A DNA stretch of 64,000 nt from Pseudomonas nunensis (GTDB lineage Bacteria > Pseudomonadota > Gammaproteobacteria > Pseudomonadales > Pseudomonadaceae), in NCBI RefSeq assembly GCF_024296925.1, contig NZ_CP101125.1, forward strand, positions 1,800,501 to 1,864,500. The letters run 5' to 3'. The notes under the pieces were generated by a model. That model ran no database searches. It saw only the letters and a list, made by a program, of their open reading frames with translations, and was not told the origin of the DNA. This document shows positions 35,042-44,800 of the stretch, piece by piece. Both the position numbers and the translations under genes were made by a program. How positions within the stretch are numbered: the first letter of the stretch is position 1; every line of letters starts with the position of its first letter.

Positions 35042-35470
35042 TCAGGCCTTGCTGGCCGCCAGATAAGCACCCAGTCGGCTGCCCATTTCCGCGCCCAACG
35101 CCTGCAAACCACTCAGTGGACGCACCATCACTTCAAACTCGACGATTTTGCCTTGTTCGTCGAAGCGGATCATGTCGATCCCTTTCAACGCTTTTCCGCC
35201 GACGTTGGCACTGAATTCCAGCACGACATTCAGCCCATCCGCCGTCGCCAGTTCGCGGTGGTATTCAAAGTTTTCGAAGACGTCGAACACCGTGTTGAGA
35301 ATCATCGACACCACGGCCGCGCCTGGATAAGGCGTGTGTGCCATGGGCGAGCGGAATATAGCTTGCGGGTCCAGCAATTCGGGCAAGGCTTGCAAGTTGC
35401 CGGTGCGGATCATCGCGTGCCACAGGGTCAGGGATTCTGCGGCTTTGGGATGCAGGTTCAATGCTGACAT
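35042..35470 (-). CDS. SnoaL/NTF2-like family protein
   Basis: 142 residues from MSALNLHPKAAES, with AGGAG 7 bases upstream. It has the NTF2-like pattern LTLWHAMIRTGNLQALPELL, then AIFRSPMAHTPYPG, and GIDMIRFDEQGKIVEFEVMV. No catalytic assignment is possible. It is divergent from the GGDEF gene with 101 bp between. Confidence 0.8.
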   Translation of the reverse strand: MSALNLHPKAAESLTLWHAMIRTGNLQALPELLDPQAIFRSPMAHTPYPGAAVVSMILNTVFDVFENFEYHRELATADGLNVVLEFSANVGGKALKGIDMIRFDEQGKIVEFEVMVRPLSGLQALGAEMGSRLGAYLAASKA

Positions 35471-35571
35471 TTTCAACTCCTGTTTTGTTGTTATTGGGCA
35501 AGTGTCGAGAGGGTGAATCAAAAGATCATAGCCGTCGGGATCGTGCTGGCATATTCGGATACACTCCCGTG

Positions 35572-37194
35572 ATGCCAAAACATCATCACTCGCCGCTGAA
35601 CTTCACCCGAATCAGTCACAGCATCGTCACGCGATTGCTGTTATTGGCGCTGTGCATGGTTATTTTTGGCGCGGTGGTGCGGTATTTCGTGCTGACCAAC
35701 TTTCTGCGCGAAGATTTAAGCGCTGTGGTGGAAGGCCAGCAATTGACCTTGGCCACCTATGTGGCCCGCGATATCGACTACAAACTCGTCCAGCGCCAGC
35801 TCATGCTGGATCGTCTCGCCGACACTGTTCCGGTCGATTTGCTGGCCCGACCAGAGCAATTGCAGGCGTGGCTGAAAGGGCATTACGACTACCAAACCCT
35901 GTTCACGGCGAATTTATCCATCGTGAACCCGCAGGGTCGTTTGCTCGCCAACTTCCCGGACACGATGAATACCAATTACGCCGAGCGAGATTACTTTCAA
36001 GGCGCATTGGCTGGGCGTTCATTGATCGGTCAACCGGAGGTAGACAGGGCGACTCAAGTGCCGATCCTGCCCATGTCCGCGCCCATCAAGAATGCCGCCG
36101 GTGAAGTCCAGGCCGTGCTGGTTGGCGTCAGCGTGCTCGGTACGACAGGGCTTTTGGATGCACTGCTGCAAAGTCGCGTGGGGGATGCCTCGGGGGATTT
36201 CCTGCTGGTGTTTCCCGACAGTCACTTGTATGTCGAGTCGTCCAGCCGTGACGTGCAACTCAAACCCACGTCGGCTCCCGGCGTCAATGCGCTGCATGAC
36301 CAAGCGGTGGCGGGGTTTCGCGGCACCGGGCTGACGCTCAATTCCAAAGGTGTCGAGGAAGTCGCCGCGATCGCCTCGGTCCCGAGCGCCAACTGGTTCA
36401 TCGTCGCGCGCTTGCCGGCCAGCGAAGCGTTTGCCACGGTGTCGCGCACCCAGCATTTCTTGTTGAAAGGCGCAGTGTTGTCGATTTTGTTTTTTGCCAC
36501 GTTCGCCTCGATCGGTTTGTACTTTGTTTTCCGGCACCTGTTCCGAGCCGCCGAACAGGCTGACCGCATGACCCGCGATGAACTGCCCCACGCGCCCCTG
36601 GAAGTGGTGCGCGACGACGAAGTCGGGCATTTGATCTCGGCGTTCAATCGCTTGTTGCTCAAGTTGAATGACAAACAGGACGAACTGAAAAAAATCGCGC
36701 ACCACGACACCCTCACGGGGCTGACCAACCGGCATCATCTTTCCGGCCAGCTTCGGCAAGTGCTGGCGCAGGCGCGACGCACAGACACTCAAGTCGGCTT
36801 GCTGTTTATGGACCTCGACGGTTTCAAACACATCAACGACAGCCTCGGGCACGAGGCCGGTGATGAGGTTTTGCGTCAGGTGGCGCGGCGTTTTTCGTCG
36901 GTGGTGCGCGAGAGCGACACCCTGGCGCGCATCGGCGGTGACGAGTTTGTCGTGCTGCTGAGCGACCTTGGGAATCATGCCGAAGAGACACTGAGTACCG
37001 TGGCAACCCATTGCATCGAAGCCTTGAACGCGCCGTTTTTCATCTCCGGCACGGTGTGTATCGTCGGTGTTTCGATTGGCATCGCCTTGGGTAACGGACA
37101 GAGCTCGGCCGATACGCTGCTGCTGGCCGCCGACCGTGTGATGTACCAGGCCAAGAAAACCGGGCGTGGGCGGTATGTGACGTACAAACTGTAG
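35572..37194 (+). CDS. dCACHE-like sensor diguanylate cyclase
   Basis: 540 residues from MPKHHHSPLNF. A membrane helix lies at about 18-40, a periplasmic double-CACHE-like domain at about 45-300 (NYAERDYFQGAL is typical), a second helix at about 302-325, a HAMP-like linker, then GGDEF. The active motif is RIGGDEF, preceded by RESD five residues before GGDEF, so a full I-site is present. It should make c-di-GMP under control of an extracellular amino-acid- or organic-acid-type ligand. Confidence 0.9.
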   Translation: MPKHHHSPLNFTRISHSIVTRLLLLALCMVIFGAVVRYFVLTNFLREDLSAVVEGQQLTLATYVARDIDYKLVQRQLMLDRLADTVPVDLLARPEQLQAWLKGHYDYQTLFTANLSIVNPQGRLLANFPDTMNTNYAERDYFQGALAGRSLIGQPEVDRATQVPILPMSAPIKNAAGEVQAVLVGVSVLGTTGLLDALLQSRVGDASGDFLLVFPDSHLYVESSSRDVQLKPTSAPGVNALHDQAVAGFRGTGLTLNSKGVEEVAAIASVPSANWFIVARLPASEAFATVSRTQHFLLKGAVLSILFFATFASIGLYFVFRHLFRAAEQADRMTRDELPHAPLEVVRDDEVGHLISAFNRLLLKLNDKQDELKKIAHHDTLTGLTNRHHLSGQLRQVLAQARRTDTQVGLLFMDLDGFKHINDSLGHEAGDEVLRQVARRFSSVVRESDTLARIGGDEFVVLLSDLGNHAEETLSTVATHCIEALNAPFFISGTVCIVGVSIGIALGNGQSSADTLLLAADRVMYQAKKTGRGRYVTYKL

Positions 37195-37235
37195 GCTGTA
37201 GCGTTCAGATTCTCATGTGTTCTTGCGATTGTTAT

Positions 37236-37329
37236 TGTGGCGAGGGGGCTTGCCCCCGTTGGACTGCGCAGCAGTCCCCTGCATTTGGGGTCGCTTCGCA
37301 ACCCAACGGGGGCAAGCCCCCTCGCCACA
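37236..37329. repeat. Inverted repeat of the TGTGGCGAGGGGGCTTGCC type
   Basis: TGTGGCGAGGGGGCTTGCCC at the left and its complement at the right, same family as 443-557, with an inner CAGCAGTC/GCAACCC variable part. Confidence 0.9.
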
Positions 37330-37392
37330 AAGAGTGGTCCCCAAGCCCGGGACTGGACCGGCTACTACGGCGTTTAACCCAGGAGAACCGAA

Positions 37393-37815
37393 ATGACCCA
37401 GACACTCGAACGTGCCATCGCCATCGCCGCTGCCGCCCACGAAGGGCAGGTCGACAAGGGTGGCGCGCCTTACATCCTGCATCCGCTGAAAGTCATGCTG
37501 CGGGTGACGACCCTGGAGGAACGCATCGTCGCGGTGCTGCATGACGTGGTGGAAGACACCGGCATCAGCCTCGAAGCCCTGCGTCAGGAAGGCTTCAGCG
37601 AAGCGGTGTTGGACGCCATTGCATCGGTGACCAAAGTGCCGGGTGAATCCTATGAAGCGTTCGTCGAACGCGCAGCGCTGAACCCGATTGGGCGGGTGGT
37701 CAAGCTGGCGGATCTGGAAGAGAACAGCGACTTGTCGCGGATTGCGCAGCCGTCGTGGGACGACCTTGAGCGCGTGGAGAAGTATCGACGGGCGATTGGG
37801 GTGTTGCGCTCGTAA
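37393..37815 (+). CDS. Small HD-domain protein, SpoT/MESH1-like alarmone hydrolase
   Basis: 140 residues with AGGAG upstream. The order AAAAHEGQVDKGGAPYILHP, then VLHDVVEDTG, then RVVKLADLEEN is the RelA/SpoT hydrolase half: H in AAHEG, the HD pair in LHDVVED and D in LADLEEN. There is no synthetase, TGS or ACT domain. Stand-alone members hydrolyse (p)ppGpp or related nucleotides. It is a monocistronic gene after a REP-like repeat. Confidence 0.8.
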   Translation: MTQTLERAIAIAAAAHEGQVDKGGAPYILHPLKVMLRVTTLEERIVAVLHDVVEDTGISLEALRQEGFSEAVLDAIASVTKVPGESYEAFVERAALNPIGRVVKLADLEENSDLSRIAQPSWDDLERVEKYRRAIGVLRS

Positions 37816-37867
37816 CCTGTCAGATCAAGCAATATTCCCAGCCCATTGTGCGCGCCACGACGTTGAT

Positions 37868-38494
37868 TTACCGTCGCCCAGTGGTTGCACTCAAGGCATC
37901 CCACACGGCCATGACCTGAGTCACCGACGCGTCCATCACCGCGTGGGGAATCGCGTCTCTGGCCAACGCTGTCAGGCCCATCAGAAAACTGTCAAACATG
38001 GCGGCCAGCGCAGACGTGTCGGTCTCGGTTGGCAGTTCGCCTTGAGCAATGCCGCGCTCGATGCAGGCAATGATGCCTGCCCTGTTACGAGCCCTGGCTT
38101 CGGCCAGCGGCGCAGAAACCGCCGTCGGTTGTGCCGAGCAAGTGTGCATGACGCCCAGCGTTACCAGGCAGCCCGGTGGATGGCCGGCTTCGCTCTGCAT
38201 CTTGGCGGAGCGGCGCAAGGTCAACTCGATGGCTTCGCGCGGAGGCAGGAGGGGGTCGAACAGACTTTCGGTCACGCGGCCGTGGGAGTTTTGATAGCGC
38301 TCGACGACTTCTTGGAACAACGCCTCTTTTGAGCCGAACGCGGCATAGAAACTCGGTGCGGAGATACCGCCGCCGATGGCTGCCTTGAGCTGACTCAATG
38401 AAGTGGATTCATAGCCGTGCTCCCAGAACAAGTGCATCGCCTGTGTGATTGCCACGTCACGGTCGAACGTGCGCGGGCGGCCCATGGTTGCCAT
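37868..38494 (-). CDS. TetR-family transcriptional regulator
   Basis: 208 residues from MATMGRPRTFD, with GGAGG upstream. HTH: AMHLFWEHGYESTSLSQLKA, followed by SAPSFYAAFGSKEALF. It is divergent from an MFS exporter with 118 bp between. It should repress the exporter; two copies of a 21-bp sequence in the gap are candidate operators. Confidence 0.9.
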   Translation of the reverse strand: MATMGRPRTFDRDVAITQAMHLFWEHGYESTSLSQLKAAIGGGISAPSFYAAFGSKEALFQEVVERYQNSHGRVTESLFDPLLPPREAIELTLRRSAKMQSEAGHPPGCLVTLGVMHTCSAQPTAVSAPLAEARARNRAGIIACIERGIAQGELPTETDTSALAAMFDSFLMGLTALARDAIPHAVMDASVTQVMAVWDALSATTGRR

Positions 38495-38519
38495 TTTCAC
38501 CTCCGGTAATCGTGACTTA

Positions 38520-38592
38520 GATACTAGTCGATACAAAAGTCATTGACCATCACCTGTTTGCTCTTTAGATTTATACCACTCGATACATAAGT
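38520..38592. promoter_or_regulatory. Two repeated operator candidates for the TetR protein
   Basis: The 21-bp elements at 38520-38540 and 38572-38592 match at about 16 of 21 positions and share TCGATACA-N2-AAGT; the second ends 20 bp before the MFS ATG. Their centres are 52 bp apart, about five helical turns. Confidence 0.55.
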
Positions 38593-38612
38593 GCTTAATC
38601 AGGAGCAAAACC

Positions 38613-39818
38613 ATGCAGGACAGTCGGCTTGAAAATGAACGGTTACCCCTCGGCGCGCTGCTCGCGCTGGCCATGACAGGCTTTATTTGCATCGTCACCG
38701 AGACCTTGCCGGCCGGGTTATTGCCCGAGATAAGCAGTGGTCTGAATGTTTCACCATCACTGGCCGGGCAAATGGTCACCGTCTACGCGTTGGGTTCGTT
38801 GCTGGCGGCGATTCCGTTGACCATCGCCACCCAAGGCTGGCGGCGACGCAATGTGTTGCTGCTGACGATTGTTGGTTTCCTCTTGTTCAATTCCGTCACC
38901 GCCTGGTCTTCGAGCTACGGGTTGACGCTCATCGCCCGATTCTTCGCCGGGGTCTCTGCCGGGTTGGCGTGGAGCCTGTTGGCCGGTTATGCGCGGCGCA
39001 TGGTGGCGGTGCACCTTCAAGGGCGCGCCATGGCCGTGGCGATGGTGGGTGCGCCGATTGCGTTGTCGCTGGGCGTGCCGTTGGGCACTTGGTTGGGAAG
39101 CCTGGTGGGTTGGCGCACGGCGTTTGGGTTGATGTCGGTGCTGACGGTGGGGCTGATTGTCTGGGTGCTGGCGAAAGTCCCGGATTATCCCGGCCAGGCC
39201 AGTTCTGAACGCATGCCGTTGGGTCGGGTGTTTTTCACCCCGGGCGTTCGACCGGTGCTCGCGGTCGTGATGACCTGGATGCTGGCGCACAACATTCTCT
39301 ACACCTACGTCGCGCCTTTCGTGACGCCTGCCGGACTGGCCAGCGATATTGATCTGGTGCTGCTGGTGTTCGGCATCGCGGCACTCCTGAGTATCTGGAT
39401 CACCGGTCGCCTGGTGGATCGCTATCTGCGCAATGCCGTGTTGATCAGCCTCGCCGCGTTCGCCGCGACCGCCTTCGTTTTCGGGTTCTTTTCGCAGTCT
39501 GTGATCGTCATCTACCTGGGCACCTTTGTCTGGGGCCTGACCTTTGGCGGTGCCGCCACACTGCTGCAAACCGCACTGGCAGATACGGCCGGCGAGGGCG
39601 CGGATGTCGCCTTGTCCATGAACGTTGTGGCCTGGAACGGTGCGATTGCCATTGCCGGCCTGTTTGGTGGTGTCTTGTTGGATCAGGTCGGTGTCGTCTC
39701 GTTTCCATGGGTGTTGCTGGTGCTGTTGCTGGCGGGATTATGGATTGCGGTGGGCGCACGCAAGCATGGTTTTCCGCAGGGTCAACGCCAAGGTGGCGCT
39801 GTGGTGACCGGTCATTGA
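38613..39818 (+). CDS. MFS transporter (DHA1-type drug/arabinose exporter)
   Basis: 401 residues with AGGAG upstream. Twelve helices are visible. TETLPAGLLPEISSGLNVSP in helix 1 and LIARFFAGVSAGLAWSLLAG in helix 4 are typical of the DHA1/AraJ-like group. It exports a small hydrophobic compound. It is paired with the divergent TetR gene. Confidence 0.88.
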   Translation: MQDSRLENERLPLGALLALAMTGFICIVTETLPAGLLPEISSGLNVSPSLAGQMVTVYALGSLLAAIPLTIATQGWRRRNVLLLTIVGFLLFNSVTAWSSSYGLTLIARFFAGVSAGLAWSLLAGYARRMVAVHLQGRAMAVAMVGAPIALSLGVPLGTWLGSLVGWRTAFGLMSVLTVGLIVWVLAKVPDYPGQASSERMPLGRVFFTPGVRPVLAVVMTWMLAHNILYTYVAPFVTPAGLASDIDLVLLVFGIAALLSIWITGRLVDRYLRNAVLISLAAFAATAFVFGFFSQSVIVIYLGTFVWGLTFGGAATLLQTALADTAGEGADVALSMNVVAWNGAIAIAGLFGGVLLDQVGVVSFPWVLLVLLLAGLWIAVGARKHGFPQGQRQGGAVVTGH

Positions 39819-39888
39819 TAAGCGCGAGACGCAGCGCAAAACCCGGCCTGCGTTTGAAGGCCGTGCCGTTTCGGCGGCACTGCTTGCC

Positions 39889-40344
39889 TCAGTTCTGACC
39901 GCGCTGCGCGTATTGCTGCACCAGAGGTCCAAAGTCCTGCGGCGCAGGGAATTGCTCAAAGCTATGTTCTGCGCCGGTCGCAACCCACGGCAGTTTTTCG
40001 CTCGTCCAGGTTTCGATAAACGGGGCGTAGCGTTGCGGGTTTTCGAGCAGGCTGGAACGGACGCCAATTACCTGATCATTGCCTTCCGGCCGGGTAAACA
40101 ACCAACTCAGGCAATGCGGGCAGAAGAAGTGTTGTGTCGGCCCATGCAAGCCACCGATGACGGGGTTGCCTTGTGTGACCACAAAGCTTTCCGCCGGCAC
40201 CAGAACACTCAAAGAGAAAGCGCTGGACGCCATTTTCTGGCAACCCGTGCAGTGGCAGGCCGTGGTGATGAGCGGCGGGGCGCGCAGCTCAAAAGTAACC
40301 TGGCCGCAACGACAACTGCCTTTATCCATGACTGAGTGATTCAT
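39889..40344 (-). CDS. GFA-family zinc protein
   Basis: 151 residues from MNHSVMDKGSCRCG. The Cys motifs are SCRCGQV, ACHCTGCQKM and FFCPHCLSW, a full GFA zinc set. Its ATG overlaps the stop of the upstream GFA gene by 4 bp, so the two are translationally coupled. Unlike the copy at 26896 it has a long C-terminal extension (WTSEKLPWV). Confidence 0.88.
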   Translation of the reverse strand: MNHSVMDKGSCRCGQVTFELRAPPLITTACHCTGCQKMASSAFSLSVLVPAESFVVTQGNPVIGGLHGPTQHFFCPHCLSWLFTRPEGNDQVIGVRSSLLENPQRYAPFIETWTSEKLPWVATGAEHSFEQFPAPQDFGPLVQQYAQRGQN

Positions 40345-40799
40345 CGAACCTCCGGTGCCGTTTCGGATGCCTGCAACGCTTGAGCGAACGCCTGCGGGGT
40401 CGGGCTTTGCGGCCAGGTCGCAATACCCTCCGGCAACATCAGCCACGGTTGTTTGTGTTTGATCCAGATATGCGCGACCGGCTGCAGAGAGGGGCTGTGA
40501 TCCAGTGTCCCGGCGCGCAGCACCAACATGCCCGGCGCCGCGCTGGTGGTGTTGTAGAGTCGGGTATGGCAGACGCTGCACAGCGTGTGAATGGAGTGCT
40601 GGCCGTCGGCGTCATAGGCATAGTGCGTCACCGGACCTTCATGGCTGATGGTTTCCGATGGCATTAACGCGTGAAGGGCGAAAGCGCTGCCACTCCAGGT
40701 CTGGCAATCCCTGCAATGACACGCATAGACCGCCAGCGGCGCATCGGTTGCGAGGGTGTAGTGCACGGCGGTACAGCGACATTGGCCGGTAAGCGTCAT
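40341..40799 (-). CDS. GFA-family zinc protein
   Basis: 152 residues from MTLTGQCRCTAV, with AAAGGAG upstream. The Cys motifs are QCRCTAV, ACHCRDCQTW and LCSVCHTRLY. It is a tandem paralog of the next gene. The pair may form a heteromer. The gene is divergent from the LysR regulator at 40929, which probably controls both. Confidence 0.87.
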   Translation of the reverse strand: MTLTGQCRCTAVHYTLATDAPLAVYACHCRDCQTWSGSAFALHALMPSETISHEGPVTHYAYDADGQHSIHTLCSVCHTRLYNTTSAAPGMLVLRAGTLDHSPSLQPVAHIWIKHKQPWLMLPEGIATWPQSPTPQAFAQALQASETAPEVR

Positions 40800-40928
40800 A
40801 TGAAAAGCTCCTTTCAGCATCAGGGTCGCGGATAAGGCAGGGCGCCCATGGGATATTCTTGGCCAGCATGACGCTGTGCTCCCAGAAAGAAAATCAGCCA
40901 AAGCTGCCCAACGGCTCATAGGAAATGT

Positions 40929-41846
40929 ATGAACGCTCCTCAACTACAGTGGGAAACCCAGCGAGCCTTCCTGGCCGTACTGCGTACCGGCAGCCTGTCC
41001 GGCGCGGCACGTTTGTTGGGCATCGCGCAGGCGACGGCGCGACGGCGGATCGAAGCGTTGGAGCAAAGTGTCGGCGTCAGCCTGTTCATCCGTTCTCCCG
41101 CCGGATTGCTGCCGACGGAAATGGCCAAGGACCTGATCAGCCATGTCGAAGCCATGGCCATGGCGGCGAACGCGTTCAATCGGGCTGCGTCAGCCGATGC
41201 GGGGCTGGCAAGCGGCACGGTTCGCCTGACCAGCAGCAAGCTGCTCGGGGTTGAAGTGCTGCCTCCGATGTTGCGCACATTGCGCCAGGCCTGTCCGCAA
41301 TTGGCCATTGAACTCAGCGTGTCGAACCGTCTGCAAGCGCTGGCACGGCAAGAGGCTGACGTGGCGGTGCGCATCCGTCGGCCGACCGAGGCTTCGGTGG
41401 TGGCGCGCAAGGTGGGTGACTTGCGTGTCGGGCTGTACGCCACGCCTGATTTGCTGACGGAGCAGGGCACGCCGGCTACTGCGGCGGAGTTGCATCGCTA
41501 CCCGCTGATCGGGCCGGATCGCAATCTGGTGGAAATAGAGTTTCTGCGCGAGAGAGGCTTCGACTGCGCGACGGAGCCTGCACTCATTCGCACCGACGAC
41601 CATCTCGCGCAACTGGCTGCACTGCGCGCAGGGCTGGGAATCGGCGTCTGTTCCAGTCAGTTGGCCCAGCGTTACGGGCTGGTTCGGGTGCTGCCTCGGC
41701 AGGTGGATTTCTCAGTCGATGTCTGGATTGCAATGCATCAAGACATGCGCCGGGTTCAACGGATTGCCCTGGTATTTGATGCGCTGGGCGAAAGCCTGAG
41801 GGATTTCCTGGAGCAACCGCCCATTCAATACACATCCCGCAAATAG
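40929..41846 (+). CDS. LysR-family transcriptional regulator
   Basis: 305 residues. HTH: FLAVLRTGSLSGAARLLGIA, then QATARRRIEALEQSVG. The effector domain has the AphB/PecT-like pattern. It is divergent from the GFA pair with a 129-bp gap. Its last 22 bp overlap the 3-prime end of the nitrate reductase gene on the opposite strand. Confidence 0.88.
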   Translation: MNAPQLQWETQRAFLAVLRTGSLSGAARLLGIAQATARRRIEALEQSVGVSLFIRSPAGLLPTEMAKDLISHVEAMAMAANAFNRAASADAGLASGTVRLTSSKLLGVEVLPPMLRTLRQACPQLAIELSVSNRLQALARQEADVAVRIRRPTEASVVARKVGDLRVGLYATPDLLTEQGTPATAAELHRYPLIGPDRNLVEIEFLRERGFDCATEPALIRTDDHLAQLAALRAGLGIGVCSSQLAQRYGLVRVLPRQVDFSVDVWIAMHQDMRRVQRIALVFDALGESLRDFLEQPPIQYTSRK

Positions 41847-44800
41847 CGCTTCTGCTCACCCATCTGCCGCCAGTAATCCGCAGCGTTTTCCTGACTCAAC
41901 CCGCCATGCCGCTGTGCAACCTGGCGCAACGCCTGGTCGACATCCTTGGCCATGTGCCCGGCATCGCCGCAGATGTACACCTGAGCACCTTCCTGTAGCC
42001 AGCGCCACAGTTCGGCACCCTGTTCGCGAATGTGGTCCTGCACGTAGATTTTCTCGGGTTGGTCCCGGGAAAACGCCAGGCTGAGTTGCGTCAGCAGGCC
42101 GTCGTGTTGCATGCCTTGCAGCTCATCGCGGTAGTAGAAATCGGTGGCGGCGTGTTGCTCGCCGAAGAACAGCCAGTTGCGGCCCTGATCGCCCCGGGCG
42201 CGACGTTCTTGCAGGAAGGCGCGGAACGGTGCCACGCCGGTGCCGGGGCCGATCATGATCATCGGCAGGTTGCCATCGGCGGGCGCACGGAAGTGTTTCG
42301 AAGGCTGGACGAATATCGGGACTTCGCCGTTCTCCAGACGGTCGGCGAGGAAGGTCGAGGACACGCCTTTGCGTTTGCCGTAGCGAACGGCAGCCACGGT
42401 GAGGTGGACTTCCTGCGGGTGCGCCTTGGAGCTTGAGGCAATCGAATACAGGCGCGGTTGCAGGCGTTTGAGCGTGCCCAGCAGCTCTTGCGCCGAGCAG
42501 TCGATCGGGAACTCCTGCAGCACGTCCGCCAATTGCCGACCCCACAGCCAGTCTTTCAAGTCAGCTTTGCGTTCACTGCCCAGCAGGTGTTTCAACGCCG
42601 GGTTGGCACTGCGTTCGGCGATGAAAGCCAGGGTGTCGAGGTTGGGCCGGGCGATTTCCAGGTGCTCGGTCAGCGCCTGGTGCAGCGCGACTTCACCGAG
42701 CTTGTCGAGGTTCACAGGCGTGTCAGCACCGAGTCGGGTCAGGTCGAGCAATTCATCGACCAGTTCCGGGCAGTTGCGCGGCATCACGCCCAACGCGTCG
42801 CCGGCTTCGTAGCTCAGCCCGGAGTCCGCCAGGTCCAGGGAAAACATGCGGGTTTCCTTGTGGCGACTCTGTTGGTTCAGGTGACGGTTGATCAGCAGGC
42901 GTGACGCGTGGGGCTTGGCTTTGCCGGGCGTCTCGATGGGGCCGACGACAATGCTCGGTGTTGCCGGTTTCAGCGTTTGTTGGAATTGGCTCAGCCACGC
43001 CTCCGCACGTTCTTCGAATTCCGTGTCGCAATCGACCCGTTCCAGCAACCGGGTCGCGCCCAATTCCTGGAGGCGTTGATCAAGTTGTTTGCCGTGTTTG
43101 CAGAACTGGTCGTAGTTGGGATCGCCCAGCGCCAGCACCGCAAATCGCAGCGATTCCAGACGGGTTTCGGCGGTCTTCAGGGTGTGCCAGAAACCTTCGC
43201 CATTGTCCGGCGGATCGCCGTCGCCGAAAGTGCTGCTGATCAGGGCCAGTGTGTGGGTGCTCGCCAGTTTGCTTGCCGGGAAATCCGCCATGGCGCTCAG
43301 TTCCACAGTGATCCCGCCGTCACGCAACCGTGCTGCAAAACGCTCGGCCAAGGCTTCGGCATTGCCGGTTTGCGAGGCCCATAACAAGGTCACGCTGGGG
43401 CCGCTGTCAGGGTTCAGTTGCGGAGTGCTTGATTCGATACGGCTGAACAACCCACCGAGCAAGCCGTCCAGCCATAACCGCGAATCAGCGGCCAGCGGCG
43501 CGTTGGCGGGCAGGGTAGGGACACCCACCGCCTGGCGCCCGGCCGGGGACTGCAAGCCGCTGAGAAAACCGGCGAGGTAGGTGCGTTCACTGTCGCTCAG
43601 TTGTGGAGAAGGCACGCGACTGATGCCGGCGAGATCGGCGAAGGCCTCGATGCGCGACATGGGCAACTCCTCGGACAAGTGGGGGATTTCATTGGCAACC
43701 GGCGTCGGCACGTCGAGAAACGAATGCTCGATCAGTTCGACCCGTTGCAGGACGACGGCGCAGAATTTGAATTCAGGCTGCAGCGAAATCGGGTCGACGG
43801 CATCGTTGGTGACCGCGTTGATCGCCAGGTTGGCGCCAAACACGTCGTTCCAGTGAAAGGGCGCAAAACAGTTGCCTTGGCGCACCCGGTCGGTGACCAC
43901 CGCTGGCAGCACGGCGCGGCCACGCACTGAACGCACTTCGACGTGATCCTTGTCCTTGATCCCGAGGCTGGCGGCATCTTCCGGATGCAGCTCCACAAAC
44001 GGTCCCGGATTGAGTTTGTTCAGGGTCGCGACCTTGCCGGTCTTGGTCAGGGTGTGCCATTGGTGCTGCAAGCGACCGGTGTTGAGCACAAAAGGAAAGT
44101 CCTCGCCCGGCATCTCCGCTGGCGACATATGCGGGCGCGGAAGGAAGATGCCTTTGCCGTGCTCGGTGGCAAACACGATGGTGGGTTGGCGGCCATCGGT
44201 GTCGACCTTGAGCGTCTGGCTCACGCCGTTGTTCAGGTAGCGAATCGGATTGCGATCCGCCGCCTCGCCTGTCGCGCAGGGCCATTGCAGCGGTTGGTCC
44301 CGCAGCCGCGCATAACTGGCACCGCGAATGTCATAACCAGTCTTCGGGTTCCAGGCCTGTTTGATCTCTTCAAACACTTCCGAAGCGCAGGTGTAGGTGA
44401 AAGCCTCGGCAAAGCCCATTTCGCAGGCGACCCGGGCGATGATCTGCCAATCGGCCAGCGTCTCACCGGGCGGCTCCACGGCTTTTTGCATCAGCGTCAG
44501 GTTGCGCTCGGAGTTGATCATCACGCCCTCGGCCTCGGCCCACAGCGCGCCGGGCAGAAGGATGTCGGCGTAGCGGTTGGTCTCGGTGTCGAGGAACGCA
44601 TCCTGGCTGATCACCAGCTCGGCGGCCTGCAAACCTTCGATGACTTTCTGCCGGTTGGGGCCCGAGGCGACCGGATTGGTGCAGATGATCCAGCAGGCCT
44701 TGATCTGGCCGGCGCTCATCTGCTCGAACATCGCCACGGTGCCACCGCCGACCTTGCGCGGCAGGCTGTCCTGGGGGAGGCGCCACAGGTCTTCGATGAA

